Shown in pieces: positions 32,092 to 42,560 of a stretch of 42,902 nt of DNA. The stretch is taken from contig NMRA01001130.1 in assembly GCA_002633005.1 (NCBI GenBank), positions 1-42,902 on the forward strand, read 5' to 3'. Positions within the stretch are counted from its first letter, which is position 1; every line of letters begins with the position of its first letter. The notes beneath the pieces were generated by a model. The model was not told where the DNA came from. It saw only the letters and a list, made by a program, of their open reading frames with translations, and did no database searches. A program made the position numbers and the translations under genes. The stretch comes from Phoronis australis (Eukaryota; Phoronida; Phoronidae).

Positions 32092-32298
32092 CTGTCCCGT
32101 GCGGCAACGTGTCATGCACGCAGTTGGATGTGCCGCGACACCGAGTCGTTTCAGCTACTTTTTGGCACGGACTGGATTCCACGACCCGATGGTCATGTTA
32201 CGACCAATTTTGCTGAAGTGCAAGAACTTGTTTGCTCTGTTTTGCATTCCAGAATTAGTGTAATATACAGACAAGCATTTGGATCGTGGATCACTGTG
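32092..32298 (+). CDS. Candidate exon, phase 0-0, 207 bp, frame ambiguous
   Basis: An excellent acceptor precedes two plausible readings. In phase 0, which agrees with the donor at 29804, 69 codons are open. They begin LSRAATCHARSWMCRD and include SFQLLFGTDWIPRPDG and EVQELVCSVLHSRISV, up to a possible donor GTG|GTGCGT. In phase 1 the frame encodes VPCGNVSCTQLDVPRH, VVSATFWHGLDSTTRW and SCYDQFC before TGA at 32221-32223, a Cys-rich C-terminus in the style of the exon at 13452. I prefer phase 0 on splice agreement, but the phase 1 reading also looks protein-like. Family unknown. Confidence 0.42.
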
Positions 32299-33488
32299 GT
32301 GCGTATGTCCTTTGCACATGCAAATCACCCACCATAAGTACAGAATGTTTTGATAGCAATAATCAGTCACAAAAGTCGTCCCAGTGGTGGTCACTGTACG
32401 GCACAGCTGGTCCATTTGGTGAGCGATTTCTAAATTTTGAGCCGTATTCACTGTGATTGCGGAACAAAGTGTGGGAGTATTCCTTTTGATGTAAATATAT
32501 TGATTAGCAGGAACGCGGGAAGCGTGGGCTGGGGAGGTGGGTCAGGTGTTTTTTCGTCTCTCCAATAATTTGCCGGCCCAGGGTTAAACTGTAAATTCCG
32601 GAATATCTGCGTGCCTCAAGCACAGGAAATGAATTTTTAAGAGCTAAAACGAAAGTGCTCAATATTTATAATAGAATACTACTCGCAAGAATGGAACGCC
32701 ACAAGCGTCACGTTGTGGCAGGTCTTTACTTACGGGACGAGTCATTTCTAACATGCTGACGCGTCACTGATGCTGTCGAATATTTCTGGATGTTTTTAAA
32801 AGAACAAATCGGTTTTAAGATTATACTGCGTGTTGACGATACCGATGAGATTGTCATGCTTGGACGTGACTGACAGGTACAAAGACTGTAGATCATATAA
32901 CGACGGTGTTCCAAGAGACAAGTACAGAGCTTAAAAGCGTCCCGGAAAGTGTGCCACACGAACAATGAGTGGCTTAAAGGAATTTGTACGATCAACAAGT
33001 ACGGTGACGGGTAGTACGTACAGCGGCGACAATTTCTTGCAGTCCAGTAATCCCTTTCACCAAACAGGAGCACGACCTAAATGATAACGACATTAATTTC
33101 AACTCACACGCAAAAATGCCACAAATTCAAGATCATAGAGATTCTGTACATTTATTTGGTATGGATAAGTAAAATATTGGACAAGCAAACAGTTGATAAT
33201 ACTCCCAATTAATTTTGAAAGAAATCAAGCTAAAATTGTATTGTTTGAAAATTAAAAATTACGATATTTAATATAAAAACGAACTAAAGTAAAAACTTTT
33301 TTCGATTTTTGTCAGTTTCAGAGCCATTTCTACTTATTCTAGATAGGAACCTGGAGATTTGACCAGTGTATATACCCTCCTTAAGAAAAGAGGAGACTGC
33401 TGTACAAGACCTTTCAGGTTACCTTTGTGACAGTTACGTTTCCAAAGAATTTCTTACGTTGAGAACGCTTGTTTTTCGTATTATTTGT
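32299..33488 (+). other. Intron or intergenic stretch
   Basis: A minus-strand frame at 33073-32726 is open for 115 codons and ends near a good minus-strand donor (C|GTAAGT), but it has no recognisable domain. Nothing else is supported. Confidence 0.35.
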
Positions 33489-33670
33489 ATGCATGGGAAA
33501 TGTGATGGGAAATCCTATTGGGTTTCTTAAAAGCCTCATACGGATTCAAGTGGGGTTTCCTATAGGATATCCTATTGGATTTCTTATAGCAAGTGAAATA
33601 TTATGGGAAGTCCTATGGAAATCCTACTGGAATTCAATTGGAAATCCCATTGGAAGTTTTTGAATAGGAA
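33489..33670. repeat. Degenerate minisatellite, GGAAATCCTATTGG words
   Basis: Variants of GGGAAATCCTATTGG, GTTTCCTATAGG and CCTATTGGATTTC repeat at irregular 12-18 bp steps. The overlapping open frame (MGNPIGFL, GFPIGYPIGF) is the repeat translated, not a gene. Confidence 0.75.
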
Positions 33671-33992
33671 ATGCACTTTCACAAGCTAGCCACTTGTAAT
33701 TTGTTATACTATAGTTTGTGCATTGGGTGGGATAGGATTCATTATCTTGTTAGCTTGTTCTGTCAATTTAATCCTGTATATATATTTTTTAATTATGTCG
33801 CTAGGTCAGTTACTTTATCTATGTTCAGTTGAGAGTAGATTTTTTTCGAAGGTATGAACGTAACGGAATAACGGCTGTCAACAATGAAGTGTCGTGCATA
33901 TAACCGATTCTGTATATTTTTGACGTTGTAATTTGTGGCATTCTGCTCTGGGTTAAATTATGATTTCAACCCTTGGTAGTTTTGGTTAAGGC
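33671..33992. other. Stretch without recognised features
   Basis: AT-rich and without coding signals. Confidence 0.3.
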
Positions 33993-34107
33993 TGAATTCC
34001 TGTTCAAAGAACAGAGACTATGATAAAGCTTCCGATAGAAGCCTGGACACTGAATTCCTGTTCAAAGAACAGAGACTATGATAAAGCTTCCGATAGAAGC
34101 CTGGACA
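33993..34107. repeat. 58-bp tandem duplication with two palindromes per unit
   Basis: Units 33993-34050 and 34051-34107 are essentially identical. Each contains TGTTCAAAGAACA, a perfect inverted repeat with 3-nt centre, and GCTTCCGATAGAAGC, a 5-bp stem with 5-nt loop. Confidence 0.9.
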
Positions 34108-35099
34108 TTAATAAATTTGTGACATGCTCCTGACTCGCGCATTTATTATTTTCCTGACAAAACCTACGATGACAAGAAAACCATCTTTATTAATCGTCCA
34201 CTTGAAAGACGTGTCACGATATTACAGAATCTTGGTAGCTTTTCTTACATAATTCATGTTTTCTATGGGAATAGCATGAAATTGTTTTTGTGCCAGTTTT
34301 TATCGGGAGACCCGATAATTCCTCTATCAGACTACATTTACTTTTGAATATTCATTGACTAAGGATACAGATTATTGGCATCAGCGCACTTAGCGTGCAT
34401 GCATATTTTCCATCTGGTTGGCAGATGCATCCTTGTGCTGCATCTATGACAGATTGTCACCCACCGTTACAGCTCAACATGTATCTCACTCTCATACATT
34501 GTATGTTGTTTCACTGTAAACTACTTGTAGCTTCGTTATTGCTTCGAAGTTAGCACAAGCATGTACTTAAACGAATAAATACTTCAACAGCCCAGCGTTG
34601 TCTCACAAAAATCTAATGCGAGTGTGCATGTAAACTTGCCTCATATTGGTCAATGCAAAGTGGTTGCGCTGATGACCTTTTAGGCTAGTCTGATATCGGA
34701 TTTAGTTAGCCCCTAAACTGACTGACATCGAAGCATGCATGTACTCGATCACTGACCAAAACACAAGGTCTTATTTGTCGGACAGTGACGAGACACTAAC
34801 TAAGCACACTTGAGAAATACATGTCGATTCAACTCTGACGCGTTTCGATGACTCGTCGCGTGTCAGAAAAGACCCGTCACAAGGTGACGCTAGGGGCTTT
34901 CCATACTCAAGCCAGACAGGGCGTGACACACGGTCCACCATACTGGTGATAAATATACATAGCCCAGAAAGCGCCAAGATGCATCATATCTGCACAGAAG
35001 TCTATATATAATTATAATACACGAATACATAAATAAAAAACTGATGTTAAGATTACAGTGATATAATTACGAATGTAAATAATTCATTTTAATACACAT
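34108..35099. other. Stretch without recognised features
   Basis: No coding frame with a domain and no repeat family is recognised. Confidence 0.3.
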
Positions 35100-35834
35100 G
35101 TACAATACTATCTACTCACACAAAGAGATTTGTTGTTATAAAGAATATCTGATACTATTTCAAATAAAATCTTATCTTTATTTGGGTTGAGTTTTTGACA
35201 TCCATATAGACAAAAAATAATCTTGTTGTACAATTGCTGAATTTCAGAATATTTTTGTAAACGTTGTGGTATTGTTCGAGTGTCTGGAAAAGCTGTACCC
35301 TTTGCTCCTTGCATACGTCACAAGCAAAGAAAACTTGAGGATATGTCTGGGTGTCTCCACTGGAATACAGAGGCGAAATATTATTAAAATTATGTCTAAA
35401 TTTCTCGTTGTTTATGAATAGACCGCATCTTGATCTGTATAGGGTTATTTCATGGTTGTAAGGAAGTTTGAATGGTGTCAACGGGACTGGCAAGTCTTGA
35501 GTAGTGGTATGCATTTTAAAGTTACTTTTAGAGTGACGATTGAAGTGCTTTTATTTTGAATGGTAAGGAATTCCAGTTGTCAAAACTAGTTAATATCGTT
35601 GATCTCCTGAAGGCTTGGCTGATGGCAGATAGAAAAGTGTGCATATTACTTTGCCGCAGTCCTGGTCTCGTGCTTGGTCTTTTGTAGGAGTCAAAGAGGA
35701 TTTTGTAAGAGTAATTGTTTAGGTTGGTAAAGACTCGCTAGTTTGCTCCAGTTGAGACTATTTAGAGCCTTGATTGTGCTGGACACTTTGGATGCCTCTG
35801 TTATGGCTAAAGATGCATGGTATTGTAGTCTTTC
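35100..35834 (-). pseudogene. LINE 3' part (C-terminal RT region and tail), split by LTR insertion
   Basis: Read on the minus strand from 35834, the frame continues the LINE ORF found at 38239 upward. It has stop codons and frameshifts. Pieces such as DNWNSLPF and IKALQSSL near 35540-35580 are typical of the end of non-LTR reverse transcriptases ('FRNWNSLPxxI'), and a frame continues to a stop near 35155. This is the 3' remainder of one LINE copy split by the LTR element. Confidence 0.65.
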
Positions 35835-36594
35835 TGTCAGAATATAGTCTGACAGTATTTTTAGTTTGTTTTGTTTTGTTATTCTGTTTGATTGGCATGA
35901 CCCCTGAGTTAAGTACAGTGAAGATGTTATTTGTTTTACTTCAAAATAGTGTGGAACTTTCTAGAAGACTCTAGCATGACAGTGATTAATGCAGTCTGGA
36001 ATATTCTAGAGACTAGTACATATTTGTAGAATGATTGGGTAGATTCCAGAAAGTTCTGGTATGCGCTTGAATTGATGAAAAGTTCTAGAACAATGCATTA
36101 GGCCATAAATACACAAGCACGGGTTTGTGTTAGTCACTTGAGTCCAAGAAGATTAAGTCAGTTGAGTCCAAGAAGATCAAGTCAGTTCACAAGAAGATCA
36201 AGTCAGTTCACAAGAAGATCAAGTCAGTTCACAAGAAGATCAAGTCAGTTCAAGAAAGTTAGTCAGATGAACTACAGTTGAGTTGCAGTGAAGAGAATCA
36301 GCAGTTACAGCGATAGTCAATAGAGAGCCAGCTATAGAGACAGCAGGTTATTGAATCCGTGTAACAGTTGCTGGAAGTATCTAAGAAGTTCAATACAAGT
36401 CAAGACTTCGCAGCACTGGCTGGAGCATAAACAGACATTACGTCGGACGTTTTGTTTGAGTAGGCTTGTGAACGCACGGTCGGGATTGATAAAGGATTAA
36501 CTCGAACCAGTCTTCAGTCAATCTTCGCACCGAAAGCTATTAGCACCGGTCTGTAACAACCTGCGGCCACCCACACACGGGGAAAAACGTGACA
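35835..36594 (+). repeat. 5' LTR (760 bp)
   Basis: TG...CA ended. It contains a heat-shock-element cluster (35954-36090), a TATA-like box at 36105-36111, and then about four tandem ~21-bp units (AAGTCAGTTCACAAGAAGATC) at about 36150-36250. It is shorter than the 3' LTR because it lacks a duplication near its start. Confidence 0.9.
35954..36111 (+). promoter_or_regulatory. Heat-shock-element cluster plus TATA box in 5' LTR
   Basis: Matches to the HSF site nGAAnnTTCnnGAAn: 35954-35966 GAACTTTCTAGAA (perfect three units), 35999-36011 GAATATTCTAGAG (one mismatch), 36044-36056 TTCCAGAAAGTTC (perfect three units), 36083-36090 TTCTAGAA (two units). A TATA-like ATAAATA follows at 36105. Spacing and order resemble heat-shock promoters. 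HSF binding itself is inference. Confidence 0.65.
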
Positions 36595-36669
36595 ATTGGC
36601 GAGCACGCCAGGAGCTTACTGACGGTAACAAGGTGTGATAAACTGGACTGTTGGAATTAGCAACTCACT

Positions 36670-37305
36670 ATGGAGACAAGATCTCAAATAAGGGAGTTAA
36701 TGGCCCTCAGACAAGAAATGGGTCTGCAGGGGAAGCAAATCCAAATGTCAGCAGCTGTCAGGCACCGAGGTTCTCAGAGTAAGGATTCGGTGAAGCATGC
36801 TAACCCTGAAAGCGCCTTCAAAGGAAAGCTGCGTCTGAAGGAGGGATATATTGGCACGAAGAAGGTCTCAGTGTTGAGACACACAGGCTGCACGACAATT
36901 GTGGTTCGATCCAGTCTAATCGAACCAGGAGATATGACCTGCCGGAAGTGGTCATGCGAGTTGGCAGACTCTATGAAGAGATGGCTGCCTGTCACAAAGA
37001 TCAACATCACGACACCGTATTACACAGGAGAAGTGTTTGCGATATGTATGAAGCGTCCAGTGGCCGAATTGGTTATCGGGGACGTGCCTGGCGCCTTGGA
37101 CCCAGGCGATGTTGAGCGACAGCAGAGAGCAACAACTGCCAACGAGGACAATACAGGCAATAGCCTTGTGGAATGTCTGGAAGATGACTCTCAAAAGGGT
37201 ACGACTTCCCAAGAGAAGAACTCAGTGACCTCAACTCTAGAGGGAGAAGAGGTGGCCGACAAGTCGGTAGGAACAGATCCTGATGAATCCAGCAGGAAAC
37301 GATAG
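36670..37305 (+). pseudogene. gag-protease remnant ORF, catalytic Asp lost
   Basis: A 211-codon ORF. The first ~45 residues (METRSQIRELMALRQEMGLQ) look like a gag N-terminus. Residues ~60-150 resemble the retropepsin region of metazoan gypsy elements: VSVLRHTGC, TTIVVRSSLI, ITTPYYTGEVFAICM and LVIGDVPGA. The active-site motif D-T-G is H-T-G here (codon CAC), so the protease should be inactive. The tail is Glu/Asp/Ser-rich. Most of gag and all of pol are missing. Despite this the frame is open, perhaps because it is young or because the product or RNA is tolerated. Confidence 0.75.
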
Positions 37306-37436
37306 CAGTTACTACCAGGGCTCAGGCAGAGACTGTAAGTCAAGGAGCACTTTAGCGGCGGATACAGCAGTAGAATATATGTATATGCCAGATGATTTTG
37401 TGTTAGAAAATTATCGAGTAATTGACATTGGTGTGT

Positions 37437-38238
37437 TGTCAGAATATAGTCTGACATTATTTTTAGTTTGTTTTGTTTTGTTATTCTGTTTGATTGGCAT
37501 GACCCCTGAGTTAAGTACAGTGATGATGTAATTTGTTTACTTCAAAATAGCATCGAACTTTCTTGAAGACTGAGGTCAGAACAGTGATGATGTAATTTGT
37601 TTACTGCAGTATAGTGTGGAACTTTCTAGAAGACTCTAGCATGACAGTGATTAATGCAGTCTGGAATATTCTAGAGACTAGTACATGTTTATAGAATGAT
37701 TGGGTAGATTCCAGAAAGTTCTGGTAGGTGCTTGAATTGATGAAAAGTTCTAGAACAACGCATTAGGCTATAAATACACAAGCACGGGTTTGTGTTAATC
37801 AATTGAGTCCAAGAAGACTAAGTCAGTTGAGTCCAAGAAGATCAAGTCAGTTCACAAGAAGATCAAGTCAGTTCACAAGAAGATCAAGTCAGTTCAAGAA
37901 AGTTAATCAGTAGAACTACAGTTGAGTTGCGGTGAAGAGAATCAGCAGTTACAGCGATAGTCAATAGAGAGCCAGCTATAGAGACAGCAGGTTATTGAAT
38001 CGAGTGTAACAGTTGCTGGAAGTATCTCAGAAGTTCAATACAAGTCAAGGCTTCGCAGCTTTTGCTGGAGCATAAACAGACATTACGTCGGACGTTTTGT
38101 TTGAGTAGGCTTGTGAACGTACGGTCAGGATTAATAATGAATTAACTCGAACCAGGCTTCAGTCAATCTTCGCACCGAAAGCTATTAGCACCGGTCTGTA
38201 ACAACCTGCGCCCACCAACACACGGGGAAAACGTGACA
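37437..38238 (+). repeat. 3' LTR (802 bp) with an extra heat-shock element
   Basis: Homologous to 35835-36594 with point differences. A local duplication near 37515-37620 (GATGATGTAATTTGTTTACT twice) adds about 42 bp. HSE-like sites lie at 37555-37567 (GAACTTTCTTGAA), 37619-37631, 37664-37676, 37709-37721 and 37748-37755. A better TATA box, TATAAATA, is at 37769. The same ~21-bp tandem units follow. Confidence 0.9.
37555..37776 (+). promoter_or_regulatory. Heat-shock-element cluster plus TATA box in 3' LTR
   Basis: Five GAAnnTTCnnGAA-type sites in about 200 bp, then TATAAATA (37769-37776). The first site comes from the LTR-specific duplication. Being the 3' LTR, it could drive transcription outward to the right if active. 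Confidence 0.62.
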
Positions 38239-38830
38239 CTTTCAAATTGAAGAAGTATGCCAGCGTTTGCTGAATGGTAGATTATGTCACAGTAATCTAG
38301 ATGTGGAAGTACAAAAGACTTGAACAGAGTTTCAAGATGCATGATTTTGAGAGGACGAGGGATAATTCTAATTTGATTAATTAATTTTTGTACTTTTTGA
38401 ACGAGTTCGCGACAATGAGGAGTAAATGTAAGCTTATGGTCGAGTAGCAAGCCAGGATGTTTGTGCGTGAACTTATTGGGGATAACTTCCCCATTGACTG
38501 ATATTTCCAGTGTTGGATTTGTTTGGAAATGAGTATTATTAGACTTAAAAAATATAAGATCAACATTTTTTCAGGTTTAAATTTCATCTTCCGTTTGTAA
38601 GACGAGTCATACACTTTGTTAAGGTCAAATGTAAGGAGTCATGCGGATGGTCTTTTGAGAATGGGTGGAAAATTGCAGTGTCATCAGCATATAAGAATAG
38701 TTTAGATTGTATGATTGTGTCTGGAAGATCATTGGTGTACATTAAAAAGAGTAAGGGGCCTAGTACGCTCCCCTAGGGTATTCCAGCATTTACGAAACGT
38801 TGCGTTGATGAAGGTGAAAAGACACCCTAA
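38239..38830 (-). pseudogene. LINE reverse transcriptase fragment, split by LTR insertion
   Basis: On the minus strand: GIP[14 protein letters not shown] (Gln codon mutated to TAG), MYTNDLPD, then [14 protein letters not shown] with the RT active-site YADD at 38691-38680. After frameshifts come LLLDHKLTFTPHCRELVQK, LINQIRII and FVLPHLDYCDIIYHSA, the RT thumb region of jockey/CR1-type LINEs. The frame enters the TSD at 38243 and resumes at 35834. The upstream edge near 38830 looks like 5' truncation. Confidence 0.82.
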
Positions 38831-40514
38831 ATTCGGACTTTGAAAATCGAAAACAAAAGTAAGCTTGTAATATGTAAGCTGGGAAATTTTCAGAACAAAA
38901 TTTACATGTTTAAATACTAACAAGGTTTTAAATATTGGCATCATAAAGCATTCTAAACATGTGACCCACGCATTACTTTAACTTTCAAGTAAGCCATAGC
39001 ACAGACAAAACTCGTAATGCTTTGGCTGAAATTCTCACGGAGTGCTGCTAGGGCTTGGGAGGATTTGCCAGCGCAGTCAAAAAGACAATCGTTGAAATTT
39101 AAACACTACTTCAAGTTTGGAAAACATTTCCTTAATAGTACGAGTAGGGATAAAAAGTGCTTTACCTTTTCCGTCGTTATACTTGTATAGAACCTGTTTT
39201 TCAGTTGATTACAAACCGACAAGACTCAGCTGTCAACTGAAGGGTCCGCTCTCCGGTGCGCTATTAAATCACTGTATTCCCAAAATTTTTAGTCTGGGCT
39301 TGTAGGGTGCATATTTTTGCCAGAGTAAGTCCATCCAGTAAGTCTATACAATAAATAACTCCAAAGGGTTCGGTAGGCTAAATTTAATGTACTCTCCTCC
39401 ACTAGTTTAGCTGTAATATCGAACACCACTGCTTGGGCGGAGTGAAACTCAACGGCTAAATGTGCATTTCGACGGAACCAATATCCCGAAAGGTGGTTGG
39501 AATTGTCTACTTAAAGATTATACTTAGGAGTAATGTTTGAAGTCGATATGCAAAGTTTTTTCACAAAGAAAACACAAGTGGGTTCGGTGTCTCAAAATTC
39601 TTAAATCAGTGATAAGTTACGTTTCGTAAACGTTTTGGAATTTCTTGTCGTAGTATCTATGTATTACATTTTAGCCTAATGAACTAGTAGCGTGCACAAT
39701 TTGAAACTACACAGACTAAAATTCAAACAGTTGCGTCATAGACTCTGTTGTAAAACAACACGACAACTGGAATGCTTGTATATAGGCGGATCTAGAGTTT
39801 TAAAAAGGCTTTCTCAATATTAATTTTTACACTTATCAATGTACCTGTTGGTTACGACCGTGATGAGCAGGACAGTAGTTGTATTTTCTGTCAATAACAA
39901 ACACTTCAATCTGATTGGCTACCCAGAAGGAGAGGGACAACATATATGTCCACACGTACAACACACTGAGATACGGTAACCATATCAATCAATAAAGTTT
40001 CAATTTCATTCAAATATCAATATCACCAAAATTTCATTTTTTTTGGAAATTTACCAGGTTAACTTAAAGCTATTGTGCTTTTATTCACATACCGTTCACC
40101 ATTACGGTGGACCGCGTTGCACGCGCTGTCTGGCTTGCGTAAAACATGAAGACTTCTTAAATTATATTTTTATATTTTTTTCCTGCAACAATATAACACT
40201 TTCATAAATAAACATACATTTGTAATCTCCAACTTGATTTTCTGTTTCTGTCTCTATTGAGAAAGGATGTGATTATGTTCGAAAATTTCACACACACGAA
40301 TAAGTGAAATTTTGTTTTCAGACGCACTCAGTTTTACCGTTAAATAGTGATTTTTGATAAGTCGTACACACCGAGGCTTAGCGAACGAACAAATGGATAT
40401 ATCTGTGTGTGCGTGTACGGACTCCTGACAGGGCGTGCCTATGATTCAAATCCAAAGTGGCACCCATTAAATCGCGTTTGTTATTGTCTAATCTTGATAT
40501 TTATTGCCGCTAAG
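38831..40514. other. Stretch without supported genes
   Basis: A phase 1 acceptor-like site at about 39204 (CCTGTTTTTCAG) opens 32 codons (DYKPTRLSCQLKG ...) to a stop at about 39303, not convincing. Otherwise AT-rich without recognised elements. Confidence 0.35.
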
Positions 40515-40715
40515 GGAATGTTCATGAACACCTTGCCAGTGGACGATTTGGTAGCATTGGGCAAAGACATGCAAAAGTTATACTCCATGTTTCATCTGAT
40601 GCCGTTGGACGGTAAAGGACCCCTCGGCAGCATGGGAATAGATTTAAAGCTCATGCATGAATTGGATCGCAATTATCGACTTCCTCTCAATTACGTGATG
40701 GATCGCCTTTCAAGC
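40515..40715 (+). CDS. Helical exon, phase 0-0, 201 bp
   Basis: After GCCGCTAAG the frame encodes 67 codons to a donor AGC|GTAAGC. It begins GMFMNTLPVDDLVALGKDMQ, continues KLYSMFHLMPLDGKG, then DLKLMHELDRNYRLPL and NYVMDRLSS. It is hydrophobic-patterned and probably helical; family unknown. The phase 0 ends would let it follow 29804 or 32298 in the same gene, but the distance is long, so membership is inferred. The L-G-K-D-M-Q-K-L stretch resembles F-G-D-R-V-K-Q-I at 23727. Upstream residues of the longer open frame read as intron. Confidence 0.5.
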
Positions 40716-41039
40716 GTAAGCTTGGATTATACAAGGTAACGTCCTACCACTTATCACAGCGTGGTTTTATAGAGAGGGACAGGTGTTGGCACAACGGTGA
40801 TTGCGAGTTTACGAGGCGTCTCTACTCGGCCACTTAATGTATTTGACCATTGAAAAAGTCTCATGGCCTAGTGATGCCGCTTTTCTGGAAACACCAAGTT
40901 TTACTCCACCAAAACTAACTAGAAAGATTATTGTCACGGCGTGACAATAATGGACTCTGCGCGTGCGTATTCTTGGAATTGTTATGGGAATTTACTGACA
41001 GCAACCCGTTTACTAATATGAGAAGGAATTCTTCAAAGT
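40716..41039 (+). other. Stretch after the last candidate exon
   Basis: A short palindrome, ATTGTCACGGCGTGACAAT, lies at 40929-40947. Nothing else is seen. Confidence 0.5.
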
Positions 41040-42560
41040 TGTAGGAGAACTTACATGTTAATATTTTGATGACCTTTCCACTAATTGACATCTCCCGGTG
41101 CATTATAAGCCCCGATGATGGAAAAAATCTAAACTCAATTAAAAGTTTATTGATGCTAAGAATCACAGGTGTTTTACTTTAAGCACTTAAGAGTACAAGA
41201 TGAATGAATTAGTCAAAATTTGTGAAGAAAAATGCACCTAATGACCCCATGAACGCAACAAATGACCTGAAAACTTAGAATTCAAACTCAATCGCATTTA
41301 TTAAACAGAGATGTAATTTTGAAGTCTCAATCTTAGAATTTTAGTTTGCACTCAATGACCTTCGACCTATTTTTTCTGATTGGTTAAGCCTATTGCGTAG
41401 TAAAGTAGGGTGTTCAACTGGCATGTTGACTTACACCAGTGTGCTGAAATCGAAAAGAATTCCTTGAAAAATGAAAGAGATATAACAATTTGAACGTCAG
41501 ATGATCTTTGCACCAACTGACCCTATCCGGTGCATTATAAGCATCCTTAAGAGACCTATTGCAAAGCCCTATAACAGTGTGCTAAATGCTGAGAATCACA
41601 GTTGTCTACCGGATTAGACATCAGAATACTTGATGAATAAAAAGGACAGACATTCAGAAGGAAAATGCACCTAATGACCCCATGGTTGCACTAAATGACC
41701 TGAAACTTCGTAGTAGAACTATTGCAAAGTCCGTGAAAAGTATATTTAATTCTGTGAATCACAGCTGTCTAACAGTTGACACATCAGACTACTTGGTGAA
41801 TGAAAAAGACGAATTTTCAGAAGATAAATGCACCTAATGACCCCATGGATGCACTAAATGATCTCAAACTTCGTATTTCAAATTGAATTTGACGTACCAA
41901 TCAGACTTGTGAATTTGAAGTGTCTAGCTCAAAATTTTAAGTTGCACGCCATCACCTTTGACCTATTTTTTCTGATTGGTTAGGCTTATTGCGTAGTAAA
42001 GTAGGGTGTTCAATTGGCATGTTGACCTACCCCAGTGTGCTGAAATTGAAAAGAATTCCTTGAAAAACGTGACATATAACATTTTGAACGTTAGATGACC
42101 TTTGCACTAATTGACCCTATCCGGTGCATTAAAAGCGTGTTGAGGAGAATTGTTGCAAATCCCATGAAAAAATGTGTTTGATGATGAGAATCACAGTTGT
42201 CAAACATCAGAATACTTGGTGAATGAATAGGTCAAATTTCCAGAAGAAAAGTGCACCTAATGACCCCATATTTGCATTAACGGAACTGAAACTTTGGATT
42301 TCCAATTGGATTACCTGAGCCAATCAGACTTGTGAATTTGAAGTGTCCAGCTAAAAGTTTTAGTTTGCACCTAATGACCTTTGACCTGTTTAACCTGATT
42401 GGATGACCCGATTACTTAGAAAATTAATTTCTTATATTGCTTAATGACGTATACCTGTGTAACGAATTTAAAAAGAATAGCTTTTAAAATAAAGAAGGTG
42501 TAGCATTTTGAAAATTATATGACCTTTGCACTAAATGACCTCTTCCGGTGCAATATGGAG
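41040..42560. repeat. ~432-bp tandem repeat array
   Basis: The junction word AATCACAG occurs at 41161, 41594, 41757 and 42189, giving spacings of 433, 163 and 432, so the second copy is internally deleted. Shared blocks include 'cacctaatgaccccat', TTTTTTCTGATTGGTTA, GCGTAGTAAAGTAGGGTGTTC and 'ccggtgcatta'. The array starts and ends in partial copies. The copies are rich in TGACC words. Confidence 0.9.
42375..42387 (-). promoter_or_regulatory. DR1-type nuclear-receptor-like site in tandem repeat
   Basis: TGACCTTTGACCT is, on the minus strand, AGGTCA-A-AGGTCA, a perfect DR1. Equivalent positions in other copies read TGACCTTCGACCT (41356-41368) and TCACCTTTGACCT (41952-41964). DR1 is the classic HNF4/RXR-type target. 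Function here is not shown. Confidence 0.4.

Larger units (their letters stand above)
35835..38238 (+). mobile_element. Non-autonomous LTR retrotransposon, 2.4 kb, 5-bp TSD
   Basis: Two related LTRs (35835-36594 and 37437-38238) start TGTCAGAATATAG and end CGTGACA, flanked by the perfect duplication CTTTC (35830-35834 and 38239-38243). The internal 842 bp starts with ATTGGCGAGCACGCC, a likely primer-binding area of gypsy-like elements. It then holds only one gag-protease remnant ORF. No reverse transcriptase, RNase H or integrase is present, so movement would need another element's proteins. It is inserted in an antisense LINE. Confidence 0.9.

Noticed and set aside
32726-33073. 115-codon minus-strand open frame ending near a GTAAGT
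   Set aside because: No domain, no ATG start and no partner exon seen.
33469-33663. Small hydrophobic protein frame (MGNPIGFL repeats)
   Set aside because: It is the translated minisatellite.
39205-39305. Phase 1 open stretch after CCTGTTTTTCAG
   Set aside because: Only ~32 codons, no domain, weak donor, and the wrong phase for a join from 29804 or 32298.
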